Shown: piece after piece, positions 43,936 to 51,853 of the stretch
Position numbering within the stretch: the first letter of the stretch is position 1
Layout of the letters: each line of letters starts with the position of its first letter
Origin: Thiomicrospira aerophila AL3
GTDB lineage: Bacteria; Pseudomonadota; Gammaproteobacteria; Thiomicrospirales; Thiomicrospiraceae
DNA length: 64,000 nt
Direction of reading: 5' to 3'
Assembly: GCF_000227665.2 (NCBI RefSeq)
Contig: NZ_CP007030.1
Span: forward strand, 1,426,001-1,490,000
Translations under genes and position numbers: made by a program
The notes under the pieces: model-generated
Databases searched by the model: none
What the model was told of the DNA's origin: nothing
The model's input: only the letters and a program-made list of their open reading frames with translations

Positions 43936-44630
43936 AAATTTTTTAACACCAAGTGCCACCTAGAAATAAAGTCACCTGAATGAACATTGATTTTCTTAAT
44001 TAAAAAAATTTCTTTAATTTCAAAGTAATGACTAATTAATGTGTTTATTTTGGAGTAATTGTAGTAGGATTGAACCGTTCCGTACTCATGTGCAGTAGTA
44101 ACTACTTCATCGTCGCTATATTCTTTCGAATGCATGGAGTCATCTCCAGAAACCAAGTCGATATAAAACAATCCGCCTTTTTTTATCACTCTTGATGCTT
44201 CTGCCATACCTTGCTTTGCAATATCAAAGTACATGCTGTCAAAAACACCATGGCTAATCGCGAAATCAAAGTAATCATTTGCCCAAGGCATATCTGTCAC
44301 GCTACTCGTAACAACTTTTGAGTCATCGACTTGTATATTTTTAGTTTCAAGCCATTTTTTTGTTAGCTTGATGGCCTCTTCTGAAAGATCTATAGCATGA
44401 ATATCAAGACCCAGTTCACTTGAAAACACAACATGCCGACCACGTCCACATCCTATATCCAAAACACGGGGAATAGGTTCAAAATGACACTTATCTACAA
44501 ATTTAGCCAAATCCACTCTTTTTCTTATGTACGTTGAAAAGAAACGAATTATTTCTTCATGTGGGTACATAACATGACCATCATCTTGTGAATAAAATTT
44601 TTCCCAAAACTCTTTTTTCAACTCTACCAT
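43932..44630 (-). CDS. Class I SAM-dependent methyltransferase
   Basis: Motif I is VLDIGCGRGRHVVFSSELG (about residue 56-74), followed by an acidic loop HAIDLSEEAI and MPWANDYFDFAISHGVFD, typical of the UbiE/Methyltransf_11 group. It lies between the TylF-like gene and the ATP-grasp gene. The ATG at 44630 has GAG 8 nt upstream; a GTG at 44639 overlapping the preceding stop is an alternative. The substrate is not evident; an O- or N-methyl on the nonulosonic acid decoration is plausible. Confidence 0.78.
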   Translation of the reverse strand: MVELKKEFWEKFYSQDDGHVMYPHEEIIRFFSTYIRKRVDLAKFVDKCHFEPIPRVLDIGCGRGRHVVFSSELGLDIHAIDLSEEAIKLTKKWLETKNIQVDDSKVVTSSVTDMPWANDYFDFAISHGVFDSMYFDIAKQGMAEASRVIKKGGLFYIDLVSGDDSMHSKEYSDDEVVTTAHEYGTVQSYYNYSKINTLISHYFEIKEIFLIKKINVHSGDFISRWHLVLKNL

Positions 44631-44635
44631 AGTAA

Positions 44636-45346
44636 TCACTCTATTATTGTATAGGAAATATTGGGGTCAAAATTGAACCGCTTTAACCTTAGAGTATTTA
44701 GTTTAAAGGCTTCAAGTAAAGCCTGTGTCTCACCCGGCCAATTGGGATTATTTATCTCATCAAATACTATAATCGCACCTTTTGGCATTCTAGGCAGCAT
44801 GTGTTCAAGCAAGATTTTTGTAGGTTCATATAGATCAAAATCACACACTAAAAGACTACATAAAAAATGAGGATTTTCTTTTAAAAAACGAGGCACCGAT
44901 TCAGCGACGTCGCCTTTTACTAACTTCAACTTATCAAACTGATTAAGAAATCGGTTTTCATCATAAATATATTTAAGCTGATTTAACTCTTCAAAAACAT
45001 TAAATCCAGTATTAAACCCGCCAACCTTTCTTTGTTCATTTGAAGTTATAGTTTGCTCATCATTCTGATGCACACTTGGAAAACCTTCAAACGTATCAAA
45101 ACCCACAATCCAGCGATCTAAAGCATAAGGCTCCAAGGCTGACGATAACTTTGCCCAACCTAATAGGCCCGCTCCATGATGAACACCGCCCTCCACAATT
45201 GAACCCTTTACATCCATCTGTAGCTTAAAAACTTCGTATCTAGCTAAAAATCTAGACAAACTCTGTCTTCGCGCGTACTTTTCAAATTGATCCAATTTAA
45301 GCTGCGTATCCGTTGGATTCGCATTCCATATATCATGTACTGCCAT
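44636..45346 (-). CDS. TylF/MycF-family O-methyltransferase
   Basis: The sequence GSIVEGGVHHGAGLLGWAKL near 49-68, WIVGFDTFEGFPSVHQND and IVFDEINNPNWPGETQALLEA match the macrocin O-methyltransferase (TylF) family, metal-dependent sugar O-methyltransferases. It is the first gene of the tailoring sub-cluster; GGGAG lies before the ATG. It follows a 242-bp non-coding stretch that separates it from the DUF1016 gene. Confidence 0.8.
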   Translation of the reverse strand: MAVHDIWNANPTDTQLKLDQFEKYARRQSLSRFLARYEVFKLQMDVKGSIVEGGVHHGAGLLGWAKLSSALEPYALDRWIVGFDTFEGFPSVHQNDEQTITSNEQRKVGGFNTGFNVFEELNQLKYIYDENRFLNQFDKLKLVKGDVAESVPRFLKENPHFLCSLLVCDFDLYEPTKILLEHMLPRMPKGAIIVFDEINNPNWPGETQALLEAFKLNTLRLKRFNFDPNISYTIIE

Positions 45347-45588
45347 TACTACTCCCTCGGCTAGCTAATTAAATGTCAGTTGTTTAACTCTTTTCAAACT
45401 ATATTAAATTCTTAATAAGATTCATCACTGACCGCGTCTGCATTGATGCCTGCTCTAAATGTATCGTACGACCAGCTAATTTCTGCAGACAGTGTCTGCA
45501 GTTTTGTATTTTACTTTCGACTCGATAAACGTTTTACCACCAGGCCTGGTTGTTTTTTGCCACGGATGAACACGGATTTGCGCGGATG
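45347..45588. other. 242-bp intergenic region with dyad and repeats
   Basis: This is the largest protein-free gap inside the glycan cluster, lying between the DUF1016 gene and the TylF-like gene. It holds a perfect 19-bp dyad at 45483-45501, a CAGGCCTG palindrome extended to ACCAGGCCTGGT at 45539-45550, and three CACGGAT-type repeats at 45561-45590. I see no convincing promoter or gene in it. Confidence 0.7.
45483..45501. repeat. Perfect 19-bp dyad
   Basis: CTGCAGACA and TGTCTGCAG form perfect 9-bp arms around one central base. The single-base centre makes an RNA hairpin unlikely and a protein-binding operator or recombination site more likely. It is about 140 bp upstream of the TylF-like start codon. 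No known site was recognised. Confidence 0.8.
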
Positions 45589-45590
45589 TT
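45561..45590. repeat. Three 10-bp direct repeats of CACGGAT type
   Basis: The segments CACGGATGAA, CACGGATTTG and CGCGGATGTT follow one another with exact 10-bp phasing and end at the stop codon of the DUF1016 gene. Similar CCACGGAT/ACACGGAT runs are, to my knowledge, found near nuclease-like cargo genes in many bacteria, so this may be an end or scar of a mobile unit. That comparison was not checked here. Confidence 0.7.
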
Positions 45591-46686
45591 ATTTTTCACT
45601 AATATTCTCCGCTGCTAGCTCTTTTAAATCGTCTTTTACCAAAGCTTCTAGCTCTTTGGTACTGGGCAGCATGATTTGGTATTTGGATACAAATAGGTTT
45701 TTATCCAAGCCAGCGGTAGCATACTCTACTTTGATATTGTTTTTTTCGGTGCACAGTATGATGCCGATGGGCGGGTTGTCGCCCTGCATGGAAATTTCGT
45801 TTTTGTAATAGTTTAGGTAAAAGTTCATTTGTCCGACATCGGCATGGCTAAAAGCTCTGACTTTTAGATCGACTAATACATGGCATTTGAGTATGCGATG
45901 ATAAAACACGAGATCAATCCGGTCGTGTTCGTTTTCAATCGATATTCTTTTTTGTCTGGCTTCAAAACAAAACCCTGTGCCGAGTTCGAGTAAAAAGGCT
46001 TCGATGTGATTCAGCAAGGCCGTTTCTAAGTCGGTTTCGCTGTAGGTTTGCTTTGGTTCTAAGCCGGTAAATTCAAGAATGTAGGGTTCTTTAATTATCG
46101 CTGTTGGATTAAAAACTTCAGTTTTGTTTTCTAACGATTGCAGTAGCGCTTTTTTATCAATGGATAAGCCGACACGTTCATAAAGCAAGGATGCAATTTG
46201 CCGTTTAAGTTCCCTAACACTCCAGTTGCCTTTTATGGTTTCGACTTCATAGAAAGTGCGCTTGAGTTCGTCGTCGATTTTGACCAATTCAATAAAATGG
46301 GTAAAGCTACAGCTTCTTAGCAGTTTTTCTGCAGGCACTTTTAAAGCCGATGACGATTGGTCAATCACTGATTGACTTATTTCTATATCGATTTTGAATT
46401 GGTCAGTCAGTGATTGACCAATTTGTGGATAGGTTAGATAAAACTGGCGCATGAGCTTTAATGCAGTAACTGACATCCCTTTGATATGGGCGAGTTTTTG
46501 CGCTAGATTCTCTATAAGCCTGATACCATAGGCGGCTTTATCGCCACCGTTTTGCTCATATTCGACTATGTAATAACCTATCACGAAGTTGCGCAGGGTT
46601 AGGTTCACGCTCACGCTTTGCAAAGCTTTGGCTTGAAAGGTTTGGTGGACCGTGTTAATTGTGGTTATGAGGTTATCGAGGTTCAT
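45589..46686 (-). CDS. DUF1016/PDDEXK nuclease-family protein (YhcG-like)
   Basis: The 365 residues show the DUF1016 layout: N-terminal helical part (to about 175) and C-terminal PDDEXK nuclease domain with DRIDLVFYHRILKCHVLVDLK near 257-277, carrying the active-site Asp and Glu/Asp-x-Lys. Between them is a linker with QSLTDQF-QSVIDQSS repeats. The start ATG overlaps the legI stop as ATGA, so it is translationally coupled to a sugar gene it has no obvious link with. The family is often associated with mobile elements and recombination-promoting activity. Its role here is unknown. Confidence 0.85.
   Translation of the reverse strand: MNLDNLITTINTVHQTFQAKALQSVSVNLTLRNFVIGYYIVEYEQNGGDKAAYGIRLIENLAQKLAHIKGMSVTALKLMRQFYLTYPQIGQSLTDQFKIDIEISQSVIDQSSSALKVPAEKLLRSCSFTHFIELVKIDDELKRTFYEVETIKGNWSVRELKRQIASLLYERVGLSIDKKALLQSLENKTEVFNPTAIIKEPYILEFTGLEPKQTYSETDLETALLNHIEAFLLELGTGFCFEARQKRISIENEHDRIDLVFYHRILKCHVLVDLKVRAFSHADVGQMNFYLNYYKNEISMQGDNPPIGIILCTEKNNIKVEYATAGLDKNLFVSKYQIMLPSTKELEALVKDDLKELAAENISEK
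46356..46376. repeat. Dyad repeat copy A inside DUF1016 gene
   Basis: This 21-bp unit contains GTCAATCA-C-TGATTGAC, a perfect 17-bp dyad, and repeats with two changes at 46398-46418, 42 bp on. It encodes part of the linker between the two protein domains. Confidence 0.75.
46398..46418. repeat. Dyad repeat copy B inside DUF1016 gene
   Basis: This copy matches 19 of 21 bases of the unit at 46356-46376 and is itself a near-perfect dyad (GGTCAGTCA-G-TGATTGACC, one mismatched pair). Confidence 0.75.
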
Positions 46687-47684
46687 ATCAAATCATCTGC
46701 CTGATAATCTTTTTGCGCGACTTGGCCGATGATTTCGTTCCACCGCATCGGTGAAATACCCAGGCCTGGTCGTTTGACGGTGAGGTTGTGTTCGCTAAAG
46801 AGGTCGCCTTTTTTAATGTCGGTAAGGGCTACGAGGCTTTTACGGGCAACCTGCCTATTTTTTTGTTCGTTGGCGCTTGGGCGTTTGATAGCATCTCCAA
46901 GCGCGATTTCAATATTGCGAATGGCTTTGACCATCGCTTGGAGTTCTTGCGGCTCTAAGCTGGCTTTGTGATCGGGGCCGGGCAGGTTTTTATCGAGCGT
47001 AAAGTGTTTTTCAATAATCGATGCGCCTAAAGCAACCGCTGCGGTCGGCACTTCGATGCCCGGCGTGTGATCAGAGTAGCCCACCTTGACTTTGAATGCC
47101 TGTGCAATCGTTTGCATGGCGGTTAGGTTGACGTCTTGCATTTGGGTTGGGTAGTCGGTGGTGGCGTGTAAAAGGGTTATTTTATCTTTATCTGTGCCCG
47201 ATTCGATTAACAGGCTTAAAGCCGCTTCAATGTCTGCGAGCGTTGCCATACCCGTTGAGAGCACGATTTGTTTGTTGTACGCGCCAACCATTTTTAAATA
47301 CGGATAGTTAGTAATCTCACCCGATGGAATTTTAAACCGCTTCACACCTAGGCTGTTTAAAAACTGAATGCTCGGTAAATCAAACGGCGTGGACATAAAT
47401 TCAATCTGTTTTTGCTGGCAATAACCAACCAATTCATGATGATCCGCCTCGCTGAGTTCGAGGCGTTTTAGCATAGCAAACTGGCTTTCTTGTTTACCTG
47501 TATTTGCAATTTGATAGTCGGCTTGTTGGGCTGATTTGGTGACGAGATTTTCCGCTTTAAAGGTTTGAAATTTTACCGCGTCTGCACCGCACTTTGCCGC
47601 CACATCAACCAGTTGTTTAGCCAGTTCTAGTGAACCGTTATGGTTAACACCGGCTTCGGCAATAATAAAAACTGAATGTCTCAT
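46683..47684 (-). CDS. legI: Legionaminic acid synthase (LegI, NeuB family)
   Basis: LegI condenses the 2,4-diamino-hexose with phosphoenolpyruvate to make the nine-carbon acid. The family start MRHSVFIIAEAGVNHNGSLE, DAVKFQTFKAENLVTKSA and the later TDYPTQMQDVNLTAM, GYSDHTPGIEVP and IIEKHFTLDKNLPGPDHKASL are clear, with a C-terminal SAF (antifreeze-like) domain from about 280. I use the ATG at 47684, which overlaps the legH stop as ATGA and has GGAG upstream. A CAGGCCTG octamer lies near the 3' end. Confidence 0.9.
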   Translation of the reverse strand: MRHSVFIIAEAGVNHNGSLELAKQLVDVAAKCGADAVKFQTFKAENLVTKSAQQADYQIANTGKQESQFAMLKRLELSEADHHELVGYCQQKQIEFMSTPFDLPSIQFLNSLGVKRFKIPSGEITNYPYLKMVGAYNKQIVLSTGMATLADIEAALSLLIESGTDKDKITLLHATTDYPTQMQDVNLTAMQTIAQAFKVKVGYSDHTPGIEVPTAAVALGASIIEKHFTLDKNLPGPDHKASLEPQELQAMVKAIRNIEIALGDAIKRPSANEQKNRQVARKSLVALTDIKKGDLFSEHNLTVKRPGLGISPMRWNEIIGQVAQKDYQADDLI

Positions 47685-48322
47685 TTCGTCTCCAATAAAC
47701 GCCCTTGATTTACGTAACAACCCGACCTGGTGATGTTATTTAAAATTAACGCGCCCGCGCCAACCATTACGTTATCGGCAAGTTCTACGCCTTGTTTAAT
47801 CACCACGCCGCTGCCGATAAAACAACCGCGCCCGATTTTGACGTCCCCGTTAATTTTGGCACCGGTAGCAATATGGCAATCATCGCCAATCACTACATCA
47901 TGCTCAATTAACGCTTGGCTATTGATAATGCCGTTTTGACCTATTTGTGCGCCAGCATTCACCAACGCCTGATGCATCACAACTGTACCCGCCCCAATGA
48001 TGGCATGCTGTGAAACATAGGCTAAGGGAGATACCAGGCCTGGTTGTTTATAGCCTAGCGTTTTGAGTTGTTCAAATAATCTCACCCTTGGTTCGGAAAG
48101 CCGAATTTGCCCGATGGTTACCAAGGCATAATCGTATTGTTTTCGCAGTTCAGGCAAATCCTCATCACAGCCAATCACCGGATAACCCAACACCGTTTTC
48201 ACCCCGGAGTCTTGGCGGTCGATAATCCCCGCAATCTGCCATTCACCTATCTGCTCAATGACATCAATAGAGGCCTTGCAATGCCCGCCTGCACCCACCA
48301 ATAAAATCGATTTTTTAGCCAT
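47681..48322 (-). CDS. legH: Sugar N-acetyltransferase (LegH/PglD family)
   Basis: This left-handed beta-helix acyltransferase acetylates the 4-amino group of the NDP-sugar made by LegC. The N-terminal domain starts KSILLVGAGGHCKASIDVIEQ and the hexapeptide repeats run from about 90 to 205 (IIGAGTVVMHQALVNAGAQIG, in part, and IGRGCFIGSGVVIKQGV). The His of the catalytic site is likely in QALIEHDVVIGDDCHI. The ATG at 48322 overlaps legC by 8 nt. Confidence 0.85.
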   Translation of the reverse strand: MAKKSILLVGAGGHCKASIDVIEQIGEWQIAGIIDRQDSGVKTVLGYPVIGCDEDLPELRKQYDYALVTIGQIRLSEPRVRLFEQLKTLGYKQPGLVSPLAYVSQHAIIGAGTVVMHQALVNAGAQIGQNGIINSQALIEHDVVIGDDCHIATGAKINGDVKIGRGCFIGSGVVIKQGVELADNVMVGAGALILNNITRSGCYVNQGRLLETK

Positions 48323-49469
48323 CACAACGCACCCCGCTTGGCACATTCACTACCCGCGCTGCCAACCAGTCGGTATTCGTCATGTCGGTGCGCAAACAAT
48401 CGACATAGATTGCCAGTTGATGCATCGGTGTCCATAAAGGCCTAGTTTGAATATGTTGGCGGTTACTGAATTCTAAAAACGCGTTACGTTCGGCTTCAGA
48501 CTCGCATAACAGGGCGTTCAGCCAGTAATTCGACTGAGTGTTTGTTGGTTCGTTCAGTACCACTAGGCCTGATTGTTGTTGATATGCCTGTGCCAAAGCG
48601 CGCTTTTCTGTCAAAAAAGCCGGCAGCTTTTGCATTTGTGCTACACCCAGCGCGGCATTAATATTCGGCATACGCAAATTATAAGCCGGCTCATCGTGTT
48701 CAAATAACCAAGCATGCGGCACTTTGGCGGTGGTGCTTAAGTGTTTGGCGTGACGAGCGAGTTCGGCATTATTGGTAATCAGCATGCCGCCTCCACCGGT
48801 GGTGATGACTTTATTGCCGTTAAAACTAAACACCCCAACTTGGCCGAAACGTCCAGTATGCTGACCTTGATAAAAACTGCCTAAACTTTCAGCCGCATCT
48901 TCTACCAGCGCAATATTGTGTCGGTTACAAATTTCTAAAATCGCGTCAATACGCGCAGGAAAACCCAAGGTGTGCATCGGCACACAAGCGCGAATCACCC
49001 GATCGGTTTGGCGATGCACGCATTCACCGTTTTGTTGTATCGTCTGTTCGGTTAAAAAATGGTTAAGTGATTCAGGACACAAGCCCAAGGTTTCGCGCTC
49101 GACATCAACAAACACCGGATCGGCTTGATGCATTTTGATCGCGTTCGGCGTGGCAACAAAGGTTAAAGATTGCGTGATGACCAAATCATTTGCCTGCAAT
49201 CCAATCACCTTTAACGCCAAATGCAACCCCATTGTGCCATTCACCACCGCCACCGCATGTTTAGCGCCAGTAAAATCGGTAATTTGTTGTTCAAACTCAG
49301 TCACGTATTGCCCGACCGATGAAACAAAAGTCGAATCAATGCAATCCACCACTAAACGTTTTTCGGCCTCGTCAAAACAGGGCGCATGTAATGGAATTAA
49401 GCCTTCCGCTTGCTGATAATGTTGGCGAATAAACGCCATCATAGACAACCAGGCCTGCTGGTTAGACAT
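48315..49469 (-). CDS. legC: NDP-4-keto-sugar aminotransferase (LegC, DegT family)
   Basis: LegC transfers an amino group to C4 of the keto-sugar from LegB. The PLP-dependent DegT/DnrJ/EryC1 signatures are VAVVNGTMGLHLALKVIGL, VEDAAESLGSFYQG and GVFSFNGNKVITTGGGG, where the Lys binds PLP. The N-terminus IPLHAPCFDEAEKRLVVDCID fits the LegC type. It overlaps legB by 8 nt and legH by 8 nt. Confidence 0.88.
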   Translation of the reverse strand: MSNQQAWLSMMAFIRQHYQQAEGLIPLHAPCFDEAEKRLVVDCIDSTFVSSVGQYVTEFEQQITDFTGAKHAVAVVNGTMGLHLALKVIGLQANDLVITQSLTFVATPNAIKMHQADPVFVDVERETLGLCPESLNHFLTEQTIQQNGECVHRQTDRVIRACVPMHTLGFPARIDAILEICNRHNIALVEDAAESLGSFYQGQHTGRFGQVGVFSFNGNKVITTGGGGMLITNNAELARHAKHLSTTAKVPHAWLFEHDEPAYNLRMPNINAALGVAQMQKLPAFLTEKRALAQAYQQQSGLVVLNEPTNTQSNYWLNALLCESEAERNAFLEFSNRQHIQTRPLWTPMHQLAIYVDCLRTDMTNTDWLAARVVNVPSGVRCDG

Positions 49470-50460
49470 TGTAGCGCCCAGTTTTATAGGCTTTTAAATT
49501 TTGCGGCTGAACAAACCAGTTGATGGTTTGTTGCAGTCCGCTTTCCAGTGAGGTAGTTGGGCTATAGCCGGTCAAGGTTTTTAACTTGGTATTATCCCCC
49601 CACAAACGAAACACCTCAGAATCTTTCGGTCTTAGACGTTGCGCATCCTGCACAAACTCGACGTTTGAACCCATTAAACGTTTAATCAACTCCAAGGTAT
49701 CTTGAACTGAAATTTCGTAATTTGAGCTGATATTAACGGTTTTGCCAATAGTGTTGTCGCTGGCCATTAACGCCATCATGCCTTGACAGGTATCGCTAAC
49801 ATAATTAAAGTCGCGCGTCGGGCTGGTATCGCCTAACTGAATTTGGGTTTGACCAGCGGCAATCTGACCGATAATAGTCGGAATCACCGCCCGTGCCGAT
49901 TGCCTTGGGCCATAAGTATTAAACGGTCGCGCAATCGTCACAGGGGTTTCAAACGCCAAAAAATACGACATCGCCATCGCATCCGCGCCGATTTTACTCG
50001 CGCTGTAAGGTGATTGCGGCTGCATCGGATGATTTTCATCAATCGGAACATATTGCGCTGTGCCGTAGGTTTCCGAAGTGGAGGTATGCATAAATCGACG
50101 CACGTGTTGATCACGCGCTGCCTGCACCATATTCAAGGTGCCGGTCACATTGGTATCGACATACGAACCTGGCGCAATGTAAGAATAAGGAATGGCAATT
50201 AACGCCGCCAGATGAAACACGGTATCGATGTTTTTGCAGATTGTTTGACACAAAAACGGATCACGAATGTCACCGCTGATAATCTCCATCTCATTCGCTA
50301 ACGGGCTTTGATCCAGCCAGCCCCAAGTATTAAACGAATTATATTGCACAAGCGCACGAACATCCGCGCCCGCCAATACAAGGGCTTCAACTAAATGCGA
50401 TCCAATAAAGCCATCAGCCCCTGTCACTAAAACCTTTTTGCCCTTCCAGAATTTTGCCAT
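49462..50460 (-). CDS. legB: NDP-GlcNAc 4,6-dehydratase (LegB)
   Basis: LegB starts the pathway by converting GDP- or UDP-GlcNAc to the 4-keto-6-deoxy sugar. It is an extended SDR with VLVTGADGFIGSHLVEAL near 10-27, TSTSETYGTAQYVPIDE with the Thr of the active site, and YSASKIGADAMA with the Tyr-Lys pair. The C-terminus QQTINWF and YKTGRYNV is typical of LegB. Presence of ptmE favours the GDP-sugar substrate. It is the first glycan gene after the mltC-like gene, 52 nt downstream. Confidence 0.88.
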   Translation of the reverse strand: MAKFWKGKKVLVTGADGFIGSHLVEALVLAGADVRALVQYNSFNTWGWLDQSPLANEMEIISGDIRDPFLCQTICKNIDTVFHLAALIAIPYSYIAPGSYVDTNVTGTLNMVQAARDQHVRRFMHTSTSETYGTAQYVPIDENHPMQPQSPYSASKIGADAMAMSYFLAFETPVTIARPFNTYGPRQSARAVIPTIIGQIAAGQTQIQLGDTSPTRDFNYVSDTCQGMMALMASDNTIGKTVNISSNYEISVQDTLELIKRLMGSNVEFVQDAQRLRPKDSEVFRLWGDNTKLKTLTGYSPTTSLESGLQQTINWFVQPQNLKAYKTGRYNV

Positions 50461-50512
50461 TTAAATGTCCAATCAAATAGATTTTAAGTGTTTCAGCTAA
50501 AAACAAACTCCC

Positions 50513-51826
50513 TCACCGCGCGGCTAACAATGGCTGGGCATCGCGCCCCAACCAGGCCTGGTAATGCGCCTGAGTATTAAGCACTTTAGCAAGGTAATTA
50601 CGCGTTTCGGCAGAGGGATGATGCTGACCTATACGCTGTTTAACCTGTGCCGTGCTCAACCGATTTACCTGCCGCATTGCTGACTCCATATCGTTGCCAA
50701 ACAAAGGCCATACCCGATTTAACCCACCATTGTAAGCGGCAATCACCAAAGCCGAGCGTGTGCTAGGATCATTCACAGCGGCAAAATACTCATGGTAAAG
50801 CAAACCCAGATAAGCGGTACCAATGCGAATATTTTGCTCTGGATTAAATAGCACACTGCGGGTGGGCATTTGATTAATCCCATCAATTTTTTTATACACA
50901 TCTAGCCCGGCAGCATAGTCTTTAATTTGCATTAACCCGAGCGCATTGGAACGGCTGACGGCCCGAGGATTAAAATTACTTTCTACCTCCATCACCGCAA
51001 ACACCAACGCGGGTGAAACCTTAAACTCATTTGCATATCGCAATACATAAGGTTCATAGGGTTGAGCGACCAAGGGCAAATTCGACTGGATCAACGGAAT
51101 GCGGATTTGCGCAACCCGCTGCCCCTGACGCTCGACCCACTCCATGCGTCGCTGAATTAAAAACTGCGCATAAGCATGGGCTTGGATTGGTGTGGTAACC
51201 GCCTCTTGACGGTGATCTAACACACGTCGGTATAGGGTTGGGCGGGCCTGTAAATTAAGTGGCTGGGTCGATAACCACTGCTCTTCCTGAAACAGCTGGT
51301 CAGTCAACATGGCACGGGCTAAAGCACGCATCATCGCGGTCTGTTGTTGCGCCGTTTGGGCACTAAACTCAAACGTAATTACATCATTATTAATCGCCAC
51401 AAATACCGGTGGGCGAGTTACAAAGTTAACCGTTTGCTGCAAAGTTTCACTGGGGCTTACTGCTAGCGATGTTTCAAGGGTTACGGGAGCCGGTGCCGCG
51501 ACCAGCTCTGTACTGGTGGTTATAACGGCTGTTTCAGGAACAACCGGCTCTTGGATGATTTCAGCGGAAGGTGCGGGTTTGGGCGCGTGCGGCCTTTGCA
51601 CACTCGTTATAATCGCAAGTGTCGGTTGAATAGTGTTTGATGCAACCTGTGCTTGCGATAAGGGTTGCTCAACCAATAATGAGACATCACTATCATGACG
51701 TTGTTGCAACTGCGCAAGTGCATAACCCGATACCCAAAAAAGGCCCAACACCACCGAGCTGATCTTTAACCAGAATCGGGTGGATGGTTGATTTAAGTGG
51801 GATAAAAAAGTTGTTCTAGCAAGCAT
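50513..51826 (-). CDS. mltC: MltC-like lytic transglycosylase
   Basis: Lytic transglycosylases cleave the glycan strand of peptidoglycan. The C-terminal SLT domain (about 260-425) has the catalytic Glu in VFAVMEVESNFNPRAVS, SNALGLMQIKDYAAG and VIAAYNGGLNRVWPLF, closest in pattern to MltC. The N-terminus has a hydrophobic segment (LKISSVVLGLFWVSGYALA) with no lipobox Cys, so it is a secreted or anchored form rather than a lipoprotein. A Pro/Ala-rich linker follows. I use the ATG at 51826 after CGAGG. Its position after flgL suggests a flagellar role. Confidence 0.88.
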   Translation of the reverse strand: MLARTTFLSHLNQPSTRFWLKISSVVLGLFWVSGYALAQLQQRHDSDVSLLVEQPLSQAQVASNTIQPTLAIITSVQRPHAPKPAPSAEIIQEPVVPETAVITTSTELVAAPAPVTLETSLAVSPSETLQQTVNFVTRPPVFVAINNDVITFEFSAQTAQQQTAMMRALARAMLTDQLFQEEQWLSTQPLNLQARPTLYRRVLDHRQEAVTTPIQAHAYAQFLIQRRMEWVERQGQRVAQIRIPLIQSNLPLVAQPYEPYVLRYANEFKVSPALVFAVMEVESNFNPRAVSRSNALGLMQIKDYAAGLDVYKKIDGINQMPTRSVLFNPEQNIRIGTAYLGLLYHEYFAAVNDPSTRSALVIAAYNGGLNRVWPLFGNDMESAMRQVNRLSTAQVKQRIGQHHPSAETRNYLAKVLNTQAHYQAWLGRDAQPLLAAR

Positions 51827-51853
51827 GGTTAAAACCTCGCCCGCTAGATTCAT

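Noticed and set aside
45561-45590. CRISPR array
   Set aside because: Only three 10-bp units without spacers and with no cas genes nearby.
45443-45808. 121-codon open frame on the plus strand crossing the intergenic dyad
   Set aside because: More than half is antisense to the DUF1016 gene, and the rest translates the repeats. No domain or plausible start signal is seen.
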